This document shows, piece by piece, positions 51,876 through 60,899 of a DNA stretch of 64,000 nt (position 1 is its first letter; each line of letters starts with the position of its first letter). The notes under the pieces are model-generated. The model saw nothing but the letters and a program-made list of their open reading frames with translations. It did not search any database and was not told the origin of the DNA. The translations under genes and the position numbers were made by a program. Where the stretch lies: contig NZ_CP108067.1 in the NCBI RefSeq assembly GCF_036178145.1, positions 1,178,001 to 1,242,000 on the forward strand, given 5' to 3'. This DNA is from Streptomyces sp. NBC_00273 (GTDB lineage: Bacteria; Actinomycetota; Actinomycetes; Streptomycetales; Streptomycetaceae).

Positions 51876-52322
51876 CTAGCTGCACCGCTCGAGAGTCTCG
51901 GCGATGTGGGGGTTGCCCTCGTCAACCCCCGGGCGAAGGATCACGTCGAACTTCTCCTCGGCAGCGTTCCACCACAGGCACGCGTAGGCCCAGGGGCTCG
52001 ATCGCGATCTCGACGACCGGCGCGGTGAAGCCGTGCCCGAAGGGCTTGAGCCCCTCGGTTCGGCGCACCAGCTCGAACAACGGCTGCAGGTGACCGCCAT
52101 CGGGTGGCAGCGGAGCCGGGCTAGACCACGCTGCTGGAGGCGCTCGCGGGGCGGTGCGCGGGCGATGTGATGGGGTTCGTCCCGCAGCAGCCCCTCGGCC
52201 TGGGCCCAGACCACCAACTCCTCGATCAGCTGGTCATCCACAGCCATCACCCACTGCGGCTGGGCCACCTCGACGGTTTCCAGTTCAGGCATGTTGTTAC
52301 TGGTCACCGGCACATCTTCCAT
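51876..52322 (-). pseudogene. Unknown protein with frame disruptions
   Basis: Start MEDVPVTSNNMPELETVEVAQPQWV is followed by LIEELVVWAQAEGLL. Between about 52120 and 51985 the open frame becomes Ser/Arg/Cys-rich, while another frame reads HLQPLFELVRRTEGLKPFGHG and VVEIAIEPL. The first frame then resumes YACLWWNAAEEKFDVILRPG. At least two opposite indels are needed to make one sensible protein of about 148 residues. Family not recognised. Confidence 0.55.
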
Positions 52323-52364
52323 GATCAGGAGTAACACCGTTCGTTTCACGGCCCCCGACTTGCG

Positions 52365-53795
52365 ATGGTTTCGCCCCGCGAGTTTCACCGGAAAAGCAAC
52401 CCCATCTCACTCCTGGCCTTCCTACTCGCCGTGAGAACCACATGGAAAGCACTCATGTCGACAGCGGCCGTGGCCGCCACCTTGGGTACGACCGGGGTGG
52501 CCCAGGCAGGCACACCGAACACCGGTCTCGGGCACGGCTATCACAACGGTGAAGTCAAGATCAGCACGAGCCGGGACACCAACGGTGACCACGTGTTGGT
52601 GGATCCCGAGCGCGGCGGTCTCCAGGTGCGCAATCTGGCCAACGACTACTACCAGGGCTGGGACCGGGGCAGGCCGTCCTCGGACGCCGACAACGTCTGG
52701 GGCAACGGAAGCAAGGACGACCGGCGGACCACGGACGTGGACGCCTACGTCGCCGCCACGCAGACCTGGGACTACTTCCTGAAACAGCACGGGAGGCGCG
52801 GCATTCACGACGACGGGGTGGGGCCCCGGTTGTTCACCGACGTGGGCCCGCCCGACGGTGAATTCTTCGCCCAGTACGACCCGGAGTGCGGTTGTATGGT
52901 CCTGGGCCCGGCGGTAGGTGGCAACGCCGCATGGAACACCACCGACGTGGTGGCACACGAGATGACCCACGGGATCACCGGCATGACCGCGGGCCTGAAT
53001 CTGAACGGCGAGTCCGGTGGCCTGAACGAGTCCACAAGCGACATCTTCGGCACCCTGGTGGAGTTCTCGGCGAACAACGGCAAGGACCGGCCGGACTACA
53101 CCATCGGTGAGGGCGTGAGCGGCAAACCCCTGCGGTACATGGACGATCCCACCAAGGACGGAGCGTCCAAGGGTTGCTGGTCACCGGGTGTCGGAGAGGG
53201 AGAGGAACCCAATCACCACATCGCCGGGATCAGCAACAAGTTCTTCTACCAGTTGGCCGTGGGCAGCGGGAAGTCCCAGTGGGGGGACAGCCCGACCTGC
53301 GGCGGAGCGCCAGCGGTCAAGGGCATCGGCAACGACAAAGCCGGGAAGATCTGGTATCGCGCGCTGACCCGCTACCTGATGCCCAACTCCAACTTCTCCG
53401 GTGCCCGCGCCGCGACCCTGCGAGCCGCGGCCGATTTGTACGGCAAGAACAGCACGGAAGCCAAGTCCGTGACCGCGGCATGGCTCGCAGCCGGGGTTGA
53501 CGGCAGCGACCCGGTGCCTCCGGCACCGCTGGCCCCGTCGTTGAAGTGGGTCAACTTCCAGAACAGCGTGGTCGGTGCGGAGATCCTGGTGCGGCTGGTG
53601 GCACCCGACCCGCAGCGTCAGCGCGTCACTTTCACCGCCACCGGACTGCCCCCGGGGCTGACTCTGAACGCGGCCACCGGTGTGGTCACCGGCAGGCCCA
53701 CCCGGCAGGGCAGCTCCGAGGTCACGTTCACCGCGGCCGACTGCGACGGCAACACCTCGAAGCGTCAGATCAGCTGGGAGGTCGCGCCCGGGTGA
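52365..53795 (+). CDS. Secreted M4 (thermolysin-like) metalloprotease without propeptide
   Basis: The frame has a signal-like segment (TTWKALMSTAAVAATLG to VAQAG) and then goes straight to the mature M4 N-terminus (GLGHGYHNGEVKIST). VVAHEMTHGITG supplies the zinc HExxH, and GGLNESTSDIFG the third ligand Glu. A C-terminal Ig-like putative domain (about 375-476, LPPGLTLNAATGVVTG) follows. The usual FTP/PepSY propeptide of about 200 residues is absent. Start is uncertain: ATG 52365, GTG 52431 and ATG 52455 are all in frame. The 3' end meets an FtsK fragment. Confidence 0.85.
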   Translation: MVSPREFHRKSNPISLLAFLLAVRTTWKALMSTAAVAATLGTTGVAQAGTPNTGLGHGYHNGEVKISTSRDTNGDHVLVDPERGGLQVRNLANDYYQGWDRGRPSSDADNVWGNGSKDDRRTTDVDAYVAATQTWDYFLKQHGRRGIHDDGVGPRLFTDVGPPDGEFFAQYDPECGCMVLGPAVGGNAAWNTTDVVAHEMTHGITGMTAGLNLNGESGGLNESTSDIFGTLVEFSANNGKDRPDYTIGEGVSGKPLRYMDDPTKDGASKGCWSPGVGEGEEPNHHIAGISNKFFYQLAVGSGKSQWGDSPTCGGAPAVKGIGNDKAGKIWYRALTRYLMPNSNFSGARAATLRAAADLYGKNSTEAKSVTAAWLAAGVDGSDPVPPAPLAPSLKWVNFQNSVVGAEILVRLVAPDPQRQRVTFTATGLPPGLTLNAATGVVTGRPTRQGSSEVTFTAADCDGNTSKRQISWEVAPG

Positions 53796-54912
53796 GTTGC
53801 GGGGATTCGTCGGCCCGGTGGCCGTGAGCGCCGATGGCGCGGGCGGTGGCGGACTGGGCGACCAGGAGGACGCGGAGGCGGACCTGGCGGCCCATGAAGA
53901 GGATCTCGGCGAGCGCCTCGACGGCCGGGGACGTCTTCGGGTCGCCGGACTCGCGGATCTTCGCCCAGTACCGCTTGAGCTGCGCCATGGTGGCGTTGAC
54001 CTCTTCGAGGAGAAACACGATCCTCGGACCCACTCGCCACGGTTCGCGTTCGAGGACGTCGTCGGCCAGCTGCTCGGCGAGGGCGAGTCGGCGCCGGCCT
54101 TCCTGGGCGAGGCGGACCAGGGCGTCGTGGATCTCGGCGATGCCGCGGCAGTAGGTGACGCCGGGCACGCCGCGGGCCCAGGTGTGGGAGATCCGCTTGA
54201 AGTCGAGCACGTAGGCGTGCGCGCCGTTGTGGATGAACTGGCAGGTGATGCAGCGCAGGATGGTGGACTTGCCGCCGCCGGTGCCTGCGGAGATCAGGAC
54301 GTGCGGGGAATCGGCGTCCAGGTCGACGGAGATCTTCCTCTTGCCCGCTCCCAGGCCGATCAGCGGGGCGGACTCCGGCATCTTCGCGAGGATCTCACGT
54401 ACGCCGGGGTCGGACAGGGTCAGCTTCTTGGGCGGGGCCTTGCGCTTCCTGACGATGACGTGCGTGTCCTTGCCCGCGCGGCGCCAGGTGAAGGAGACGT
54501 TCTCCAGGGCGAGCTTCTTGACGATGAGGTCGGCGACCAGGTCCTCGTTGAACCGCAGGTGTCCGGGGGTGTCGATGCGGATCTCCGCGTCGTCGTCGGA
54601 GAACTTCCTGGGGACGTGGAGGTAGCGGCGCGGGTCGGTGAGCTCCGACATGCCCAGCGGCACGGCGAGCGCCTCGTGTAGCGGGGTCACCCACTCCCGC
54701 ATGAACGCCCGGCGCTTGCGGGTCAGCAGCCCGTACGCCAGGCCGCCGACGGCGAGGGCGGAGGCCGCGGCGATGCCGCTGGTCTCCGCGGCCGCGATGG
54801 CGGGGTCGGGGTTCTCCCAGACGTCGCACACGGTGGCGACGGTGGAGTCCTGGTTTTCCCACAGCCCCCAGTAGCCGCCCCCGCCGATCGTGGCCAGGCC
54901 ACTGACGCGGAA
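53770..54912 (-). pseudogene. FtsK/Tra DNA translocase fragment
   Basis: About 360 residues of an FtsK/SpoIIIE-type translocase typical of actinobacterial integrative elements: HVLISAGTGGGKSTILR (Walker A), PRIVFLLEEVNATMAQLKRYW (Walker B region), then FMGRQVRLRVLLVAQSATARAIG. Both ends are cut. The N-terminus begins abruptly at FRVSGLATIGG beside the PAS fragment. The C-terminus departs from the family right after ATARAIG (near 53840), running into the M4 gene. It is a remnant of an element now deleted. Confidence 0.8.
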
Positions 54913-54914
54913 GG

Positions 54915-55799
54915 TCAGGCGCTGCCACCCTGCCGGGCCGGGAAGTAGCGGCTCGCAGTCGGCATCCCCGGGACGTCCGGCGGTGAGCCCATGAGGCTGC
55001 GCTGAAGGGTGAGGGCGACGTGGCGCTGCTGCTCGTAGAGCCGGGCGAGCATCTCCTCGGCGGCTTTGCGCTCCGTGACGTCGCGGATGGCTGCGGAGAC
55101 GAGCGTCCCGTCGGGGGTTTCCAGGGGACTCAGGCTGATCTCCACGGGAAACTCGCGCCCGTCCCGGCACCGCCCGTACAGCTCCAGCCCCGCCCCCATG
55201 GGTCTGACCTGCCGGTTGACGAAGTAGCCGTTGCGGAAGTCGGAGTGGTGGCCGCGGAACCGGTGGGGTACGAGCACCTCGACGGGCCGCCCCAGCAGGT
55301 CCTCGCGCGCGTACGCGAAGAGCGCCTCGGTCTGGGCGTTGACCAGCTGGATGATGCCCCTCTCGTCGACGATCACCATCGCGTCGGGGGCCGCCTCCAG
55401 CAGGGCGCGGAAGCGTTCCTCGGCTGCCCGGCGCTCGCTGACGTCCCGCACGGCGGCCGAGATCAGCAGCCCTTCGGGGGTCTCCAGCGGGCTCAGGCTG
55501 ATCTCCACGGGAAACTCGCGCCCGTCGCGGCGCAGGCCGTACAGCTCCAGTCCCGCCCCCATCGGGCGTACCTGCCGGCTGGCCGCGTAGCCGAGCCGGT
55601 GGCGTGGATGCTGACCGCGGAACCGCTCGGGCACGAGCACGTCGATGGGCCGCCCCAGGAGTTCCTTCCGCGGGTACCCGAACAGGGCCTCGGTCTGGGC
55701 ATTGACCAGGCGGATCACCCCGGCGTCGTCCACGATCACCATCGCGTCCGGTGCCGCTTCCAACAGGGCCCTGAAGGGCTCTTCGGTCGTCGCTGCCAT
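54915..55799 (-). pseudogene. PAS-PAS-SpoIIE regulator, truncated
   Basis: 294 residues hold two near-identical PAS domains ([19 protein letters not shown] and [19 protein letters not shown]), each ending in an SPLETP...RDVxER segment. The linker [20 protein letters not shown] and [10 protein letters not shown], which normally leads into a SpoIIE/PP2C phosphatase, is followed at once by a stop. The phosphatase domain is missing where the FtsK fragment begins, so the output is lost. Start ATG 55799 has GAGG upstream; ATGs at 55847 and 55889 are possible. Confidence 0.8.
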
Positions 55800-55958
55800 G
55801 CTGCGCCTCGCACTCGCCGGATCCCTCAGAAGGGGACATCGGACCATGGGGCTGAAAACCGCACCTCCGGTTGACCGAAACCCATCCACAATTGACCGGC
55901 TGCGAACGGGCCCACCGCACGCCGCCGGGGACCGCCCGCGGCTCCCCGGCGTCTTCTT

Positions 55959-56948
55959 TCAGCGGCTCAGCGCGTCGATCTCCGCCAGGTCCTCCTCGGA
56001 CAGCGGTCCCCCGTGCAGTGCGTCGAGGTTCTGGTCCAGTTGGTTCACGCTGCTCGCGCCGATGATCACGGACACCACTCGCGGGTCGCGCAGCACCCAC
56101 GAGATCGCCAGTTGCGCCAGGCTCTGTCCGCGCCGCTCCGCCAGTTCGCCCAGGCCCCGCAGTTGCTCCAGCTTGGCGCCGGTCAGCGCCTCCTCCTTGA
56201 GGAAGTGCCCGACCGACATCCGCGAACCGGCGGGCACCTCGCCGGCGAGGTAGCGACTCGTCAGAAGGCCCTGCGCGAGCGGCGAGTAGGCGATCAGGCC
56301 GGTTCGGGTGTCGCCCACCGCGTCCAGCAGTCCGCCCTCGGGCGTGCGGTCGAGGATCGAGTAGCGGGCCTGGTTCAGCAGTACCGGTACGCCGAGCTCG
56401 CGCAGGATCGCCACCGCCTCGCGATGCCGCTCGGCCGGGTAGTTGGAGATGCCGGCGTACAGCGCCTTACCTGAGCGCACCGCCGTGTGCAGCGCCCCCA
56501 TGGTCTCCTCGAGCGGGGTCTCGGGGTCGTAGCGGTGCGAATAGAACACGTCCACGTACTCCAGGCCCATCCGCTGCAGCGACTGGTCCAGGCTCGCCAG
56601 CAGGTACTTGCGGCCGCCGCCGTCCCCGTACGGACCGGGCCACATGTCGTAGCCCGCCTTGGAGGCGATGAACAGCTCGTCCCGGTACGGACGGAAGTCC
56701 TGCGCGAAGAGACGGCCGAAGTTGCGCTCCGCGCTCCCGTACGGCGGGCCGTAGTTGTTCGCCAGGTCGAAGTGCGTGACGCCCCGGTCGAACGCCCGGC
56801 GCAGCACCGCCCGCTGCACCTCCAACGGCCGGCCGTCACCGAAGTTGTGCCACAGGCCCAGCGAGACGACGGGCAATCGGACACCGCTGTGTCCGGCCCG
56901 GCGGTAGGTCATGGATGCGTAGCGGTCCCGCGTGGCGTGGTAGTTCAC
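55959..56948 (-). CDS. Aldo/keto reductase, YghZ-like
   Basis: A 329-residue AKR resembling E. coli YghZ (L-glyceraldehyde 3-phosphate reductase) and Kv-beta-like enzymes. The tetrad is visible as HFDLANNYG (Asp, Tyr), ASKAGYDMWPG (Lys) and YSHRYDP (His). NADPH-binding residues fall in IAYSPLAQGLL and IIGASSVNQLDQN. It reduces aldehydes, possibly methylglyoxal. Palindrome TTCCGAT-N4-ATCGGAA lies 18 bp before the start. Confidence 0.9.
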   Translation of the reverse strand: MNYHATRDRYASMTYRRAGHSGVRLPVVSLGLWHNFGDGRPLEVQRAVLRRAFDRGVTHFDLANNYGPPYGSAERNFGRLFAQDFRPYRDELFIASKAGYDMWPGPYGDGGGRKYLLASLDQSLQRMGLEYVDVFYSHRYDPETPLEETMGALHTAVRSGKALYAGISNYPAERHREAVAILRELGVPVLLNQARYSILDRTPEGGLLDAVGDTRTGLIAYSPLAQGLLTSRYLAGEVPAGSRMSVGHFLKEEALTGAKLEQLRGLGELAERRGQSLAQLAISWVLRDPRVVSVIIGASSVNQLDQNLDALHGGPLSEEDLAEIDALSR

Positions 56949-56965
56949 GTCCCAATCCTGCCCGA

Positions 56966-56983
56966 TTCCGATCAGAATCGGAA
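56966..56983. promoter_or_regulatory. Palindrome before the aldo/keto reductase gene
   Basis: TTCCGAT and ATCGGAA flank the 4-base spacer CAGA, immediately upstream of the reductase start at 56948. Position and symmetry suit a repressor operator. The regulator is not apparent in the window. Confidence 0.4.
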
Positions 56984-57027
56984 CCTAATCAACACATCTC
57001 AACATCATGGTCCACGGCATGAACGGC

Positions 57028-57062
57028 CGGCGAGGGCGCGACCTCGGCTCACGCCCTCGCCG
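57028..57062. terminator. Terminator of the sugar ABC operon
   Basis: CGGCGAGGGCG (57028-57038) and CGCCCTCGCCG (57052-57062) form an 11-bp stem with a 13-base loop, 7 bp beyond the stop of the binding-protein gene on the minus strand. Confidence 0.6.
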
Positions 57063-57069
57063 ATGCCGG

Positions 57070-58401
57070 CTATGGGGCGACGGTGAACCCTTGGTCCGTG
57101 CCGTACTTGGCACTGGTGGCCCGCCAGGCCTCCAGGCCCTGGGTCAGCGTCGTCGAGGAGACGTACGCCTTGCCGACGGTGTCGCTGAAGACCGAGTTCG
57201 CGTAGACCTGGTACGGCAGGTACGACCAGCCCGCGGCGACGTCACGGGCTGCCTCGGCCAGGATCCGGTTGGCCTGCTGACCCCCGAAGTAGGGGAACGG
57301 GGTGTCCAGGAAGGCCTGCGATTCCAGGTCCGCCCGCGTGGCGGGGAAGGCGCCCTCGGACACACGGGCCGTGGCGCCGGCCCCCGTGGTCGCGTACTCG
57401 ATGAAGGCGTAGGCCAGCGCCTTGTTCTTCGACGCCTTCGGCACGGCGAGGGAGCTACCCCCGTTCTCCGCGCCCGCCTTGGCGCCCTTGGTCCACTGCG
57501 GGAGGGGAGCCACGCGCCAGTCCCCCGACGCGGCGGGGGCACCCGTGACGAAGTTGGCCGGCATCCAGGCACCTATGGACAGGGTGGCGATGCTGCCGTC
57601 CGACAGTCCCTTGTACCACTCGTCGCTCCAGGAGGTGACCGGCGCGAGCAGTCGCTCGTCGATCAGCTTCTGCCAGGTACCCGCGTACTGCGCCGTGCCC
57701 GCGTCCCCGAAGTCGAGGCCGATCTCGGTGCCCTCCACCTTGTACGGACGTCCGCCCGCCTGCCAGATCAGGCTGGTCGTGGCGCCGGCGTCCCCGGTGT
57801 CGTTCGTGATGTAGAGCTTCGGGTCCGCCTTGTGCAGGGCGCGCGCCGCTTCCACGTACTCGTCCCAGGTGGTGGGGACGGCGATGCCGTGCCGGTCGAA
57901 CACCTTCTTGTTGTAGAACAGCGCCATGGGTCCGGAGTCCATGGGGAGGGCGTAGATGCCCTTGCCGTACTTCACCCCGCTCCAGGGACCGGTGGTGAAG
58001 GCCTGGTCGTGGCCGGAGGCGCCGTAGGGGGAGAGCTCCTCCAGGGATTTGCCGATGGCGAACTGACCGACCGCGTAGTACTCGACCTGGGCCACATCCG
58101 GGGCTCCCGAGCCGGCGGCGATGGCGTTCTGGAGCGCAGTGTACTGCTTGTTGTTCGTGCCCGCGTTGACGAGCTCGATGTCCACCTTCGGGTACTTCTT
58201 CTCGAAGTCGGCGGCCACCTTCTTGAGCGTGGGCTCCCACGCCCACACCGTCACCTTGCCTCCGGCTTCGAGTGCTGCCGCCACGTCCTTCGCGGCGCTG
58301 TCGGCCCCCGGGTCCGGCGATCCGCAGGCGGTGGCGCCGAGGGTCAGGGCGCACGTCACGGCGACGGCGGCGACGATCCGGCGGCGGTTGTTCGTTCTCA
58401 T
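57070..58401 (-). CDS. Carbohydrate ABC transporter binding lipoprotein
   Basis: The 443-residue lipoprotein has a signal sequence ending LGATACGS with the lipobox cysteine at 26. It is a family 1 extracellular solute-binding protein (VTVWAWEP, GSGAPDVAQVEYYAVGQF, GIYALPMDSGPMALFYNKKVF). It captures a sugar for the two permeases upstream in the operon. No ATPase gene is present; in Streptomyces the shared MsiK ATPase usually energises such systems. The divergent galactan-type hydrolases suggest a galacto-oligosaccharide substrate. Confidence 0.9.
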   Translation of the reverse strand: MRTNNRRRIVAAVAVTCALTLGATACGSPDPGADSAAKDVAAALEAGGKVTVWAWEPTLKKVAADFEKKYPKVDIELVNAGTNNKQYTALQNAIAAGSGAPDVAQVEYYAVGQFAIGKSLEELSPYGASGHDQAFTTGPWSGVKYGKGIYALPMDSGPMALFYNKKVFDRHGIAVPTTWDEYVEAARALHKADPKLYITNDTGDAGATTSLIWQAGGRPYKVEGTEIGLDFGDAGTAQYAGTWQKLIDERLLAPVTSWSDEWYKGLSDGSIATLSIGAWMPANFVTGAPAASGDWRVAPLPQWTKGAKAGAENGGSSLAVPKASKNKALAYAFIEYATTGAGATARVSEGAFPATRADLESQAFLDTPFPYFGGQQANRILAEAARDVAAGWSYLPYQVYANSVFSDTVGKAYVSSTTLTQGLEAWRATSAKYGTDQGFTVAP

Positions 58402-58469
58402 CGGTGGTGCTCCTGATTCGGTGTGCGGATGAAGTGGGACGGGAGGGGCCGAGCGCGCAGCCGGACGCG

Positions 58470-59477
58470 TCACTCCTTGACGCTGCCGGCGGCCAGGCCC
58501 GACTGCCAGTAGCGCTGGAGCAGGAGGAAGACGACGACGATCGGCGCGATGGTGAGCAGGGAGCCGGTGATGATGAGGTCGAAGACGGGCTCGCCGCCCG
58601 CGGTCCTGGCCTGGGCGCTCCACGCGTTGAGACCGAGGGTGAGCGGATACCAGTCCGGATCCTTGATCATGATCAGCGGCAGGAAGTAGTTGTTCCAGGT
58701 CGCGACCATGGAGAAGAGCAGCACCGTCACGGTTCCCGGCATCAGCAGCGGCAGGGCGATCCGGAAGAAGATGCGCAGCTCGCCGGCACCGTCGATGCGG
58801 GCGGCCTCGAGCAGTTCGGAAGGTACCGCTTGCGCGGTGAACACCCACATCAGGTAGAGCCCGAAGGGCGAGACCAGGGAGGGGATGATCACTGCCCACG
58901 GCGTGTTGGCCAGGCCCATGCCGCTGAACATCAGGAACGTGGGGACGGCGAGGGCCGTGCCGGGGACGGCCACGGCCCCGATGACGACGGCGAACACGGC
59001 TCGGCGGCCCGGGAACTCGTACACGGCCAGCGCGTATCCGCCGAGGACGGCGAGCAGCGTCGCACCGCCCGCGCCGGCGGCGACGTAGAGCAGTGTGTTC
59101 AGCGTCCAGCGGACGAAGGCGCCGTCGTCATAGGTCAGCGTGCGGGAGATGTTGTCCCAGAGCTGGAAGTCCTCGCCGAGCCACAGGCCGAAGGAGTCGA
59201 GGAGGTCCTCCTGGTCCTTGGTCGCGTTGATGACCAGCCACACGAGGGGCAGGAGGGTGTATACGAGGACCAGGCCGGTCACCAGGGTCAGCGGGATGCT
59301 GGGCCTGGGATCGAGCGGGGTGTGGGCCCGTCGGCGGCGACGCTTCGGCGCCGCTCTGGGCGGTGCGGCAGCCGGGGGCCTCTGTGATCCGGTGGCAGCG
59401 CCGCTCGCGTCCGCGCCGGAGGAGTCGGCGGTGCGCTCCCTCGTGTCCGAGGAGACACCGGTGGGGTCCGTGATCAT
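58470..59477 (-). CDS. Carbohydrate ABC permease (MalG type)
   Basis: A 335-residue inner-membrane permease with six predicted helices. The EAA loop LLEAARIDGAGELRIFFRIALPLLMPG contacts the ATPase. A long hydrophilic N-terminal tail (about 60 residues, Ala/Pro/Arg-rich) precedes the first helix. It lies between the other permease (4-bp gap) and the binding protein (68-bp gap), forming an operon. Confidence 0.9.
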   Translation of the reverse strand: MITDPTGVSSDTRERTADSSGADASGAATGSQRPPAAAPPRAAPKRRRRRAHTPLDPRPSIPLTLVTGLVLVYTLLPLVWLVINATKDQEDLLDSFGLWLGEDFQLWDNISRTLTYDDGAFVRWTLNTLLYVAAGAGGATLLAVLGGYALAVYEFPGRRAVFAVVIGAVAVPGTALAVPTFLMFSGMGLANTPWAVIIPSLVSPFGLYLMWVFTAQAVPSELLEAARIDGAGELRIFFRIALPLLMPGTVTVLLFSMVATWNNYFLPLIMIKDPDWYPLTLGLNAWSAQARTAGGEPVFDLIITGSLLTIAPIVVVFLLLQRYWQSGLAAGSVKE

Positions 59478-59481
59478 GTGC

Positions 59482-60402
59482 TCAGCCCTTCCGCATGCCG
59501 CGGAGCTGGACCGCGTAGGCGATGACCGCGGTGAAGACGCCCATCACGATGGCGATGGTCGCCGCGTAGTTGTGCTGCTGCCCGGAGAAGGCCAGCGAGT
59601 ACGTGTAGAGGTTCGGGGTGTAGTCGGTCGTGATCGCGTTGGGAGCGAGGCTCTGCATGATGTTCGGCTCGTTGAACAGCTGGAAGCTCCCGATGATCGA
59701 GAAGATCGTCGCGATGACCACCGCGCTGCGGATGGCCGGCAGTTTGATCGCGGTGACGATGCGCCACTCCCCGGCGCCGTCGATGGCCGCCGCCTCGTAG
59801 AGGGAGCGCGGAACCACCTTCAGGGCGGCATAGAAGATCAAGGTGTTGTAGCCGACGAACTCCCAGGTCACGACGTTGCCGATGGAAGCGAGGACCAACG
59901 GGGGCGAGAGCGGGTCCGGGAGCGCCAGGCCGAAGGCGTCGTTCAGGTTGCCCACCAGGCCGAACCGGGTGCCGTAGATGAACCCCCACATCAGGCTGGC
60001 CACCACTGCCGGTACGGCGTAGGGAAGGAAGACGGCCACCCTGAAGAATGCCTTGCCGTACAGCCGGCCGCTGTCGATGGCGAGCGCGACGAGCAACGCG
60101 ATCCCCAGCATCACCGGCACCTGGAGGAGCAGGAAAAGTCCGACCCGGGCCGATCCCTCCCAGAACCGCGTATCGGTCAGTGCTTGGAGATAGTTGTCCG
60201 CGCCGACGAAGGAGGTACCGCCGACGAGTCGGTCGCGCATCAGGCTGAGATAGAACGCGTACCCGATGGGAGCCAGGAAGACGAGGGCGAACACCGCTGC
60301 GAAGGGTCCGGCGAACCCCCAGCCGACGAGGGCGTTCCGACGTGCGCGTGAACGGGAACGGGATGGGGGGACTGCCTTTGCCGGTGCCGGCAGGAGCGAC
60401 AT
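59482..60402 (-). CDS. Carbohydrate ABC permease (MalF type)
   Basis: The 306-residue permease opens the operon. Helices include FAAVFALVFLAPIGYAFYLS and VGLFLLLQVPVMLGIALLVALAI. The EAA loop is LYEAAAIDGAGEWRIVTAIKLPAIRS. The ATG at 60402 follows a GTCC-rich leader; the open frame continues upstream to 60858 but reads as non-coding and crosses the operator. A LacI-type palindrome lies about 100 bp upstream. Confidence 0.9.
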   Translation of the reverse strand: MSLLPAPAKAVPPSRSRSRARRNALVGWGFAGPFAAVFALVFLAPIGYAFYLSLMRDRLVGGTSFVGADNYLQALTDTRFWEGSARVGLFLLLQVPVMLGIALLVALAIDSGRLYGKAFFRVAVFLPYAVPAVVASLMWGFIYGTRFGLVGNLNDAFGLALPDPLSPPLVLASIGNVVTWEFVGYNTLIFYAALKVVPRSLYEAAAIDGAGEWRIVTAIKLPAIRSAVVIATIFSIIGSFQLFNEPNIMQSLAPNAITTDYTPNLYTYSLAFSGQQHNYAATIAIVMGVFTAVIAYAVQLRGMRKG

Positions 60403-60503
60403 GGTGGGTCCTTGCGTCAGTGACCTACAGGTCCGCGACGGAGGAAGGGATGACTGGCCTCCGGGCCGGAATCGGCCTCCATGGGGCAGGACCTGATGAG
60501 AAA

Positions 60504-60517
60504 TGTTTACGTAACCA
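60504..60517 (-). promoter_or_regulatory. LacI-family operator before the ABC operon
   Basis: TGTTTACGTAACCA is a 14-bp palindrome with one mismatch and central CG. It is nearly identical to the site at 60774-60787, and is the type bound by LacI-family sugar repressors. It lies 102 bp upstream of the first permease start. The 500-bp gap 60403-60899 holds this site, the second operator, and no gene. Confidence 0.6.
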
Positions 60518-60773
60518 TCGGTCCGGCGATCGTGGCACTCCCGGTGGGGAGCGTCAAGCATTCTGCGCCCGCTGGCCGAAAAAGGAGTCGCCGGACGGCC
60601 ATGCCGCCCGCCGGGGCGCCCTTCACGTACACCCGGCCGCAGACCTTCTGGCCAATCCTCAACGAGCAAAGCGGAGTTGGGCGGCAAGGCGGCACCCGGC
60701 CGGTTGTGACGATTCGCGTCCGATTGCTTGACAGTCCCCGACGCGGCTCCCAGACTCGCAGCCAACCGCTGAG

Positions 60774-60787
60774 TGTTTACGTAAACA
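60774..60787 (+). promoter_or_regulatory. LacI-family operator before the secreted hydrolase
   Basis: TGTTTACGTAAACA is a perfect 14-bp palindrome. A TTGACA (60728-60733) with CAGACT 17 bp later could be the promoter, placing the operator just downstream of the transcription start. The same repressor probably controls both divergent units. Confidence 0.65.
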
Positions 60788-60899
60788 TTACAGAGGTGGA
60801 ACACCGATTTCACCGGGGCCGGCTTCTCCGCCGGGTCCGGAGCCATGGGCCCGTCCACCCACGGACACCTCCTTGCCCGCCAGCCATCGCGAGGTACTC

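Noticed and set aside
53770..56100. One 776-residue minus-strand protein
   Set aside because: The upstream two-thirds is a shadow frame of the PAS gene; only the part after about 54912 is real FtsK-like sequence.
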